This document shows, piece by piece, positions 1-6,781 of a stretch of 47,524 nt of DNA. The notes below the pieces were generated by a model. The model was not told where the DNA came from, made no database searches, and was given only the letters and a program-made list of their open reading frames with translations. The position numbers were made by a program, and so were the translations under genes. The stretch spans positions 1 through 47,524 of the forward strand of contig WRKP01000017.1 in assembly GCA_009778035.1 (NCBI GenBank), given 5' to 3'. Within the stretch, counting starts at the first letter, position 1; each line of letters opens with the position of its first letter. Source of the DNA: Planctomycetaceae bacterium. Its GTDB lineage: Bacteria > Planctomycetota > Planctomycetia > Pirellulales > Thermoguttaceae.

Positions 1-178
1 CGGGATGACAATGTGTGCGCCGGGATGACAATGTGTGCGCCGGGATGACAATGTGTGCGCCGGGATGACAATGTGTGCGCCGGGATGACAATGTGTGCGC
101 CGGGATGACAATGTGTGCGCCGGGATGACAATGTGTGCGCCGGGATGACAATGTGTGCGCCGGGATGGCAGTGTGCGC
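1..178. repeat. 20-bp tandem repeat array
   Basis: The unit CGGGATGACAATGTGTGCGC is present in eight identical head-to-tail copies (1-160). A ninth, shortened and mutated copy follows at about 161-178. The array runs off the left edge of the window, so its full size is unknown. The start of the unit, CGGGATGACA, matches the outer edge of the palindromic elements found elsewhere in the window (for example 2919-2928), so it may have grown from one end of such an element. The overlapping short open frames here are most likely artefacts. Confidence 0.95.
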
Positions 179-248
179 GGGATGGCGGAAGCGATTCCAG
201 GCCAATTTGGGACACGCTCTGGGGTTCCCTCAGGCAGAAAAACTGCCC

Positions 249-277
249 TTTACGCTTTTACTCGCAATCGCTATACT
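249..277 (+). promoter_or_regulatory. sigma70-like promoter for the TIGR03009-like gene
   Basis: TTTACG (249-254) and TATACT (272-277) are separated by 17 bp. Transcription would start near 284, about 30 nt before the chosen ATG at 315. The stretch from 179 to 248 holds nothing recognisable. Confidence 0.5.
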
Positions 278-314
278 CCGCTAGTCTTGTTTGCCGATTT
301 GCCGAGTTTTTGCA

Positions 315-1445
315 ATGCCGACATCCCGATTTGTCCTCTCGATTTCCCTGATTGCGTTTTGCTGGAATGCAAATGTTTTGGCTCAAATGCAGCCCATCCA
401 GCATCCGCAAAACTTTAATCCGCACGCGGGACAATCCGTCTATCAGCAACAGCCGGTTCGAGTGGCGACGGCACAGCCTGCCGCTCCGACGTCGACTCCG
501 TCAGTAGGCCAATCCATTCCGCTTTATGATCCCAATGGAGTCAATCGAACTCCCGTAACGATACAGCCGGGAACGCCCATACCGTCCAGCCCCAGCCCTG
601 CCGTACAAGGCTCTATGCCGGGATCGGTTCAGCCAATACCCGTCGCCCCGGCAAACCGGACCATCCCCTTCGAGTTAAATCCGACGGAACAACGAGAACT
701 CGACGAGTTTCTCGCACGCTGGGAAAGATACAGTGCAGGCATTCGGCGGTATGATGTTGATTTTAACGTGTTTAAGTTTGATCCGACGATTCCCGGTGCG
801 CAGCCGGATCAAGCCTACCGAATTGCGTTTGGGCATTTCAAGTATATTGCGAGTCCGATGCGGTTTCTTTACGCCATCGAAGGCGAATGGCGGGATAACA
901 AGCAAATCAAACGGGAAGGGGACAGAAATCCGCATATTGATGCCGAAAAAATGATTATTGACGAAAAGACGGTATTCAAGTACGACTACAATGCCAAGAC
1001 GGTACACCAGATTCATGTTCCGCCCGAGATGATTGGGAAGGGAATTGCGGACACGCCGCTTCCGTTGATTTTTGGAGCCAAGGCGGACGATCTCAAGCGT
1101 CGTTTTAGCCTTCGCATAGAGCATCGTCCAAACGATATGATATTGGTGTATGCTCGGCCTCTTCTTTTGGAAGACCAACAGGAGTTCAAGGAAATCGAGA
1201 TCATGCTCGAAAAGGATTTACGGGCACGGGGCTTAAAGCAATATGACATAAACGACAAGGGATACAAGGTTTATGATTTGCGTTCGACCAAGATTAACCC
1301 GCCGATGGCGGACATATTGGGCCACATAAAAGGTTGGTTCACGCCGGATATACCTCGTGGTTGGACACAGGAAGTGCATCATTGGACTCCGCAGCCTGCT
1401 CCGGTCGCGGGAGCGTCGCATCAGCACCATACCAGCAGTTGGTAA
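315..1445 (+). CDS. secreted planctomycete protein, TIGR03009-like
   Basis: The product is 376 aa from the ATG at 315. An upstream TTG at 291 would add eight residues, but the ATG gives a cleaner signal peptide (MPTSRFVLSISLIAFCW.. ending near VLAQ). A Pro/Gln-rich linker follows to about residue 115. The remaining ~250 residues form a globular domain beginning near ELNPTEQRELDEFLARW, with the feel of outer-membrane lipoprotein-carrier folds. Length, signal peptide and sequence style resemble the TIGR03009 family, a planctomycete family of unknown function. The protein is probably exported. It has its own promoter, and the following genes lie on the opposite strand. The family call is from memory of the family; the role is not known. 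Confidence 0.7.
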   Translation: MPTSRFVLSISLIAFCWNANVLAQMQPIQHPQNFNPHAGQSVYQQQPVRVATAQPAAPTSTPSVGQSIPLYDPNGVNRTPVTIQPGTPIPSSPSPAVQGSMPGSVQPIPVAPANRTIPFELNPTEQRELDEFLARWERYSAGIRRYDVDFNVFKFDPTIPGAQPDQAYRIAFGHFKYIASPMRFLYAIEGEWRDNKQIKREGDRNPHIDAEKMIIDEKTVFKYDYNAKTVHQIHVPPEMIGKGIADTPLPLIFGAKADDLKRRFSLRIEHRPNDMILVYARPLLLEDQQEFKEIEIMLEKDLRARGLKQYDINDKGYKVYDLRSTKINPPMADILGHIKGWFTPDIPRGWTQEVHHWTPQPAPVAGASHQHHTSSW

Positions 1446-1477
1446 GCGTTTGCCGCGTCGCCCGGCGACGCACCGTC

Positions 1478-1876
1478 CTAACCGTAGCCAATTTTGTCGA
1501 TTTCGTCTTCATCCATTCCATGCAGATGGGCAAGTTCATGCAAAACCGTGATGCGAATCTGCTCGCGAAGTTCGCTTCGGCAAACTTTACCCCGTTCATC
1601 CCGAGAGGCCGAAACAATGCCCCGACGGAAAATCGTAACACTCGTCGGCACTGAGGAACAAAACGTAAATGCACTACACTCCGTATAAGGCAAACCGCAA
1701 AAATATCCGCAAAGTTCATCAGGTTCCGCAACTCCCAATTCCTTCAGCAACCTTTTGGACGGCTGATCAACGACGTGAAGCGGGACCTCCTTCAAGATGG
1801 CTAACACGCTCTGAGGAAGCCGAGCCAATACCCATTCGACTTGCCGATCAAAGTATTTTCGATTGGTTGGATTCAT
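1478..1876 (-). CDS. zincin-like metallopeptidase (Zincin_1 type)
   Basis: The product is 132 aa. The start ATG (1876-1874) overlaps the stop codon of the upstream lipoprotein gene in the arrangement TAATG, so the two are probably translationally coupled. The frame is open further upstream, but that part is antisense to the lipoprotein frame and not protein-like. The C-terminus carries HELAHLHGMDEDEID, a HExxHxxGxxxDE zinc-binding signature typical of the small Zincin_1 (PF06262) metallopeptidase family. These are short single-domain cytoplasmic proteins of about 110-150 aa with unknown substrates. The two His and the catalytic Glu are present, so the protein could be an active protease. Confidence 0.8.
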   Translation of the reverse strand: MNPTNRKYFDRQVEWVLARLPQSVLAILKEVPLHVVDQPSKRLLKELGVAEPDELCGYFCGLPYTECSAFTFCSSVPTSVTIFRRGIVSASRDERGKVCRSELREQIRITVLHELAHLHGMDEDEIDKIGYG

Positions 1877-2670
1877 TATTGCTGCAAAAACATCGGATAT
1901 GTCGGCACCGGTACATTGGGCGTTTGCACGGTTTCTGGAATCGGCATTGATTCTGGAAACACCTGCGGTCTTTCGGGCGCCAAAGTGAGATTCGGCTGCA
2001 TTCGGACGGTTTTTTGCATCGACCTCGGCAAGGAATTGCCCGCAAACGTCGGCTCGTGATAAATCGTTCCCCGTGTCAAAGGACCCGCCCCGGCAAACCA
2101 GAAATTCTGTGCCGCACTCTCCCCTTGCCGATTGCCCGAAGTCCAAACCGGTCGGCCAGTGTCCTTATTATAGGCAAAAAGAGCAATCTTGGCCACGCCC
2201 CGCTGTTTCGTCCGCTTCACAAACGGAATCTCAGGAATCGACGTTGCCGAATACTGACTGCCCGGAAATGCAGGCAACGTCGTTGCCGGTATGCCGACCA
2301 ATAAATCATCGCGGTCCGTCCCCACCGCACCGGCCCGAATTTCCACAATGTAGTCCGCATCTTCCTCGTTTTCGGCAAGAACGGCTCCGGCCGTTGCAAG
2401 ATGCTGCCTGACCGTCATTGCCAAATAGTTGCGATCTGTGGTGTTTTCGATGGCTGCGGTGTTTAGAAAACACTTTTTATCCTGCATGGGACTGAAATCA
2501 ATTTTATCGACGACTCGGTCAATTGCATTGCTGACGAGGAGTTGTTCGGTGCCTGTTCGGCTCGTATCGCTCCATTTTGTCGTTCCGCATCCGCCCGCAA
2601 GGAGGACGCAAATGCTGACGAGCAGGCATTGTCTCGATGCGAATTTCCGGGAATAAGCGACATTATTCAT
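1876..2670 (-). CDS. putative lipoprotein, DUF6655-like
   Basis: The product is 264 aa. The N-terminus has a hydrophobic segment and a lipobox-like LAGGC (Cys28), suggesting a lipid-anchored envelope protein. The segment TGTEQLLVSNAIDRVVDKIDF and the following ~150 residues resemble DUF6655, a planctomycete lipoprotein family of unknown function. The C-terminal ~60 residues are Pro-rich and probably disordered. It is the first gene of a two-gene unit with the metallopeptidase (TAATG overlap). A promoter-like sequence lies immediately before the ATG. Function unknown. Confidence 0.7.
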   Translation of the reverse strand: MNNVAYSRKFASRQCLLVSICVLLAGGCGTTKWSDTSRTGTEQLLVSNAIDRVVDKIDFSPMQDKKCFLNTAAIENTTDRNYLAMTVRQHLATAGAVLAENEEDADYIVEIRAGAVGTDRDDLLVGIPATTLPAFPGSQYSATSIPEIPFVKRTKQRGVAKIALFAYNKDTGRPVWTSGNRQGESAAQNFWFAGAGPLTRGTIYHEPTFAGNSLPRSMQKTVRMQPNLTLAPERPQVFPESMPIPETVQTPNVPVPTYPMFLQQ

Positions 2671-2680
2671 TTCAGAGGGA

Positions 2681-2709
2681 AGTCTAGTGAATTTTGGCCG
2701 CTTTGTAAA
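2681..2709 (-). promoter_or_regulatory. promoter for the DUF6655-like lipoprotein, near-leaderless
   Basis: On the minus strand TTTACA (2709-2704) and TAGACT (2686-2681) are 17 bp apart. Only 10 nt separate the -10 box from the ATG at 2670, and no purine-rich ribosome binding site is present. The transcript would therefore have almost no leader. Confidence 0.5.
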
Positions 2710-2808
2710 GTGATATTGTTGCCAGGCGACGCGGCGAACGCAATATGGTAAACTTTTTCAATTTTTGGTATCATGAGTGGGCACAATGGACTTGTTCGGA
2801 TAATGGAC

Positions 2809-2940
2809 TTGTTCGGAAACCCTCAAAATCGTCATTCCGGCCCCATCGTCATTCCGGCGAAAGCCGGAACCCAGAGGCCCCCCCGCATCACACGCAATGT
2901 CTGGGTCCCGGCTTTCGCCGGGATGACAGTTTCCGAACAA
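2809..2940. repeat. MITE-like palindromic element, type I (complete)
   Basis: A 132-bp element is bounded by a perfect 12-bp terminal inverted repeat, TTGTTCGGAAAC (2809-2820) and GTTTCCGAACAA (2929-2940). Inside are two outward-facing hairpins built on GTCATTCCGGCGAAAGCCGG and its mirror. The left arm contains a 15-bp internal duplication (around 2829-2858). The outer left end is itself tandemly duplicated with a 17-bp period (2785-2818). It has no coding capacity. It lies between the lipoprotein promoter and the small gene at 2959. Confidence 0.85.
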
Positions 2941-2958
2941 ATCTAATTAAACCATCGT

Positions 2959-3219
2959 ATGGACTACACACCGCATCAGCAAAATATCATTAAGCGTTAT
3001 TACGATCATCGGGAAGACATTGCAAAGCAAAGGCTTTCGGAATTGGTTACGGAATTGTACTTGGCCGAAGGCAAAAAACGACAGCAAGTTTGGAAACGCA
3101 TCGCTGCCGCATTGTCGCAACTGGGTATCAAACCAGATAAAATAGAGCAGATGGTCAATACGGATAATCCGGTGCAACTGGCGGAATTTTTGAATAATAG
3201 CGGGAGAGGCAAACGTTAG
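2959..3219 (+). CDS. small conserved-looking hypothetical protein
   Basis: The product is 86 aa, MDYTPHQQNIIKRYYDHRED.., strongly helical and rich in Lys, Glu and Gln. It has no signal peptide or transmembrane segment, so it is probably cytoplasmic. The codon pattern looks like that of its neighbours, and the start lies 18 bp after a palindromic element. It does not belong to a family I can name with certainty; similar short helical proteins precede infB in planctomycetes, but that is an impression. It could bind nucleic acid or a partner protein; nothing visible decides this. Confidence 0.65.
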   Translation: MDYTPHQQNIIKRYYDHREDIAKQRLSELVTELYLAEGKKRQQVWKRIAAALSQLGIKPDKIEQMVNTDNPVQLAEFLNNSGRGKR

Positions 3220-3421
3220 CACACGAGCGAATCCCGTCGGCATCCGTCCGGCGGTCGGATGCCGTCTTGGCCGACCAATCTGGAACCTGCACACCCGTTC
3301 CAGGGACTACTACCCAACTCGCATATTTGAGGTAAAATAGCACCGGGCGTGGGGCTACCCCCCTCTGTTCGCAATCGTGCGACGCCGTCCTTTTTACGTC
3401 CTACCTCCAGGGGAATCGAGT

Positions 3422-6400
3422 TTGTCCATCCGAATCTACGCTCTGTCGAAAACACTTAATGTCGATAGCAAAGATATACTCGTTGCAGTCAAGCAACTCG
3501 GTATCGAGGGCAAAAATTCGCCGTTGCAGACTCTCAGCGATGAGGAAATTGAGCAGGTTAAAGAAAAATTAAACGCTCAAAAACAGGCAAAAACTCCCCA
3601 AATTAACACTTCCGTCTTTCAACGGCCCGTCGTTTCCGATACCAAGGTTCGCAACCTTGATGCCCATACAAAGCCAATATCTTCGCCCCAAAAGCCTGCA
3701 ACGCCGACGGTTGTGCCCGATGTGCCGGAGTCCGCTGAAATTCCCGATGCCGTCCCTGACACCCCCCCGGAAGGGCCGGCCGAGCAGGTTTTAGAAGCCG
3801 TTGCCCCAATTGCGGAAACCCATACGGAAGCCCCAGCCCCGGAACCGCAACACGAGGAGCCGGTCCCGCCGGCGTCCGACGATGCTGTTCCGGCAGACGC
3901 ACAGCCGGCGGCTGCGTTGCCGGAATCCGTCGCCATCCCCTCCCCCTCTGTTCTTCCCAAGGGCAAGCCGTTGCCTCCGCCCATCCAGCCCGTCATTTTG
4001 CCCAAGACGGTTTTGCCGCCGCCCATTGGCCGCGTCGAATTACCCGCCAAAGGTTCCAAAAAATCCGGTCGAGGTAAGGATTCCGCTCGGGACTCCGGCA
4101 GAGATTCGGGCCGGGAGCGAGAAAAGTCCCGAACAGGTCATCCTCCGGCGGTTCCGCGTCCCGCCGCTCCGCTGACGACCGGCTATGCCCAACAAGGACA
4201 CGCCGCCAATGTCCGTATGGATCCCAACTATCGGGGGCCTATGCGGAAAATTACCGAAAAAATCCCCAATTTGGATGACTATCGTCAACGGCCTGACGGC
4301 GACCGTCTGGGGCCCGGCGGGCATCGGTCAGGGCCGGCAATTCACGTCGCGCCCATCCCGCAGGGGACAACGCAGCAAAAACCGACAAAATCCCGGGAAC
4401 TGGCCGCTCAAAAGCCGGATATGAAATTGCCGCCGGAATTGCTCCGTGGCAAAGGGAATGTTGCTAAATCCATCGAAGAACATATCCGCAAGCACGAAGA
4501 ACGGCTGCGTAAAAAAGAGGAAGAGCGAAAAGAGCGAGAAGGGGGCAAAAAACCTCTTGCCGCCAGCCGAGGTCGGGGAACAAAGGATGTCCGCAGCAAA
4601 GGTGCGACCGCATTTGGCGGTGGACTCTACGAGCCGGATAAAAAGAAACGGCGGTCGGGTGCGACGATGCGGCGAGCTGGGGATGATGACGATGGCGGCA
4701 TCATGATTCCCCGTCAACTAAAACGGCAAAAAGTGCATGGACGCGCGGTCAATACCGCTGCTCCGAGAAAGGGCGACGTCGCTATCCAACTGCCCTGTAC
4801 GGTCAAGCAATTTGCCGAAAAGACGGGATTGTCGATTGCGATTCTCATGCGGAAACTTCTTGAAATCGGTATGCCGATGACGCTTAACACTCAACTCGAC
4901 GTCGAAACCTCGGAATTGCTCGCGGAAGCCTGCGGAATTAAAGTGCTGGTCAAGGAATACGTGACGTTGGAAGACAAACTCGTTACGGCCCTGTTTGAAG
5001 AGGAAGACCCGCCGGAATTGCTCCGTTCGCGTCCGCCGATCGTTACCGTGCTGGGACACGTCGACCACGGAAAAACCACGCTGCTCGACCATATTTTGCG
5101 GCTGAATGTCGTTTCCGGCGAAAAGGGCGGAATCACGCAGCATATTAGGGCCTATCGGGTCAAGATGGACAACGGCGTCGATATTGCATTTCTCGATACG
5201 CCGGGACACGAAGCCTTTACGGAGATGCGGGCACGCGGAGCGAATTGCACGGATATTGTGATTCTTGTCGTTGCGGCGGATGACGGCGTGATGCCGCAGA
5301 CCGAAGAGGCAATTTCGCACGCTAAGGCCGCCGGAGTGCCGATTGTCGTTGCGCTCAATAAAATGGATTTACCCGGAGTCAATCCCGACCGGGTTATTCA
5401 GGAACTCGCCCAGCACGAGTTGATGCCGAGCGAATGGGGCGGCGACACGGAAATTATCCGGTGTAGCGGTCTGACCGGGATGGGCGTCGATAAATTGCTC
5501 GAAACGATCCAGATTATTGCCGAATTTAACGAACTCAAAGCCAATCCCGACCGGCCTGCGGTCGGCGTTGCGTTGGAAGCGGAATTGCAGTCGGGCCAGG
5601 GCGTTGTGTCGAAAGTTCTCGTGCAAAAGGGAACGCTTCGGCCTGGCGACGTGATTCTTTGCGGCAGCGCGTACGGCAGGGTCAAGGCGATGTACGACAC
5701 GCTTGACCATAAAAAGCAAATTGATGAGGCAACGCCGAGCACGCCGGTTCAGTTGGTCGGATTGGATGTTGCCCCGAAGGCGGGCAGCCGATTTTGCGTG
5801 TTGGACGATATTGCCGATGCCCGGGTGATTGCCGAACAGAGACTTGCGGAAGAGCGTGTCGGCGAATTGACCGAGGTTCAGGGCAAGGTAACGCTGGAGT
5901 CGCTTTTCCAGCGAATTACGGACACGCAGAAAGTCCAGACGTTGAATATCATCATTCGGGCTGACGTTCGCGGGTCGATTGAGGCGATTCGCAAGGAATT
6001 GGAGAAATTGAAGCATCCCGAAGTGAAAATCAGGATTTTGCAGGCAAGCGTCGGAGGGATTACGGAGGCGGACGTCCAGTTGGCGGACGCGTCGGATGCG
6101 ATTATTGTTGGATTTAGCGTGGTGCCTGACGAAAATGCGAGGATTATGGCCGACCGCAAGAAAATTCAGATTCGGCGCTACGATATTATTTACAATCTGA
6201 CGGACGACATTAAAAAGGCGTTGGAGGGAATGCTCAAGCCGATTGAGCAGGTCAAGGAATTGGGGCGTGCGATGGTCCAGCAGGTATTTCATATCAGCCG
6301 GTTGGGTTCGATTGCGGGCTGTCGCGTAACGTCGGGAATGATAGAACGGGACTGCAAAATCCGCATCATTCGGGACAGCCGGATTATTGGCGAGTATGCG

Positions 6401-6547
6401 TTGGATTCGCTCAAGCGGATCAAGGATGACGTCAAAGAAGTTCGCGATGGATACGAATGCGGTATCAAACTGAAGGGATTCAACGACTTAAAGGAAGGCG
6501 ACGTTTTGGAAGCGTACAAGATAGAATCGATTGCCCGGACGTTTTAG
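3422..6547 (+). CDS. infB: translation initiation factor IF-2
   Basis: IF-2 is the GTPase that places initiator fMet-tRNA on the 30S subunit and promotes subunit joining. I chose the TTG at 3422 (1041 aa): AGGGGA lies about 8 nt upstream and the protein then begins with the IF2_N motif [19 protein letters not shown]. The open frame extends upstream to a GTG at 3377, but those residues look non-coding. Order: IF2_N (1-50), Pro/Glu- and Arg-rich disordered region (about 60-400), second IF2_N-like fold (about 455-510), G domain with GHVDHGKT (545), [12 protein letters not shown], then the C1/C2 domains. The bacterial family is usually 700-1000 aa; the extra length is the disordered N-region. The TAG stop codon is the first triplet of a mobile palindromic element. 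Confidence 0.97.
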   Translation: MSIRIYALSKTLNVDSKDILVAVKQLGIEGKNSPLQTLSDEEIEQVKEKLNAQKQAKTPQINTSVFQRPVVSDTKVRNLDAHTKPISSPQKPATPTVVPDVPESAEIPDAVPDTPPEGPAEQVLEAVAPIAETHTEAPAPEPQHEEPVPPASDDAVPADAQPAAALPESVAIPSPSVLPKGKPLPPPIQPVILPKTVLPPPIGRVELPAKGSKKSGRGKDSARDSGRDSGREREKSRTGHPPAVPRPAAPLTTGYAQQGHAANVRMDPNYRGPMRKITEKIPNLDDYRQRPDGDRLGPGGHRSGPAIHVAPIPQGTTQQKPTKSRELAAQKPDMKLPPELLRGKGNVAKSIEEHIRKHEERLRKKEEERKEREGGKKPLAASRGRGTKDVRSKGATAFGGGLYEPDKKKRRSGATMRRAGDDDDGGIMIPRQLKRQKVHGRAVNTAAPRKGDVAIQLPCTVKQFAEKTGLSIAILMRKLLEIGMPMTLNTQLDVETSELLAEACGIKVLVKEYVTLEDKLVTALFEEEDPPELLRSRPPIVTVLGHVDHGKTTLLDHILRLNVVSGEKGGITQHIRAYRVKMDNGVDIAFLDTPGHEAFTEMRARGANCTDIVILVVAADDGVMPQTEEAISHAKAAGVPIVVALNKMDLPGVNPDRVIQELAQHELMPSEWGGDTEIIRCSGLTGMGVDKLLETIQIIAEFNELKANPDRPAVGVALEAELQSGQGVVSKVLVQKGTLRPGDVILCGSAYGRVKAMYDTLDHKKQIDEATPSTPVQLVGLDVAPKAGSRFCVLDDIADARVIAEQRLAEERVGELTEVQGKVTLESLFQRITDTQKVQTLNIIIRADVRGSIEAIRKELEKLKHPEVKIRILQASVGGITEADVQLADASDAIIVGFSVVPDENARIMADRKKIQIRRYDIIYNLTDDIKKALEGMLKPIEQVKELGRAMVQQVFHISRLGSIAGCRVTSGMIERDCKIRIIRDSRIIGEYALDSLKRIKDDVKEVRDGYECGIKLKGFNDLKEGDVLEAYKIESIARTF

Positions 6548-6692
6548 GGCGAGTTTCAAATTGCTCTGGACATTTTTTCGTCATTCCGGCGCAGGCCGGA
6601 ATCCAGAGAAATCGGCCTCACTCGCAATGTCTGGGTTCCGGCTTTCGCCGGAATGACGGCTTTTTTGTCCATATCAATTTGGATACACTCAG
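6545..6692. repeat. MITE-like palindromic element, type II (complete)
   Basis: A 148-bp element starts with the TAG stop codon of infB. Its left end, TAGGGC..AATTGCTCTGGACA, and the inverted right end (..TTGATATGGACA read on the minus strand) match the ends of the 148-bp copy at 15957-16104 over about 29 bp. The interior has the shared CCGGC/GCCGG hairpins facing each other. It is non-coding. Confidence 0.85.
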
Positions 6693-6714
6693 GCGAAATA
6701 GCACTTTTTTGCCC

Positions 6715-6743
6715 TTGGCTAATTTTGCTTTCTTTTGTAAGAT
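6715..6743 (+). promoter_or_regulatory. promoter for the autotransporter gene
   Basis: TTGGCT (6715-6720) and TAAGAT (6738-6743) are separated by 17 bp, just downstream of the palindromic element. The predicted start near 6750 leaves a leader of about 32 nt before the ATG at 6782. Confidence 0.5.
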
Positions 6744-6781
6744 TCGCACTCGGAATGGGGCTCGGTGCGCATCGCCAAAAT

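Noticed and set aside
115-449. Several short open frames across the tandem array and the beginning of the first gene
   Set aside because: They are generated by the 20-bp repeat, which is open in several frames, or by the antisense of the real gene.
2809-2940. Reading the palindromic repeats as a CRISPR array
   Set aside because: The copies are dispersed, internally palindromic and without regular unique spacers or cas genes.
3377-3421. GTG at 3377 as the infB start
   Set aside because: The added residues do not look like IF-2. The TTG at 3422 has a ribosome binding site and gives the family N-terminus.
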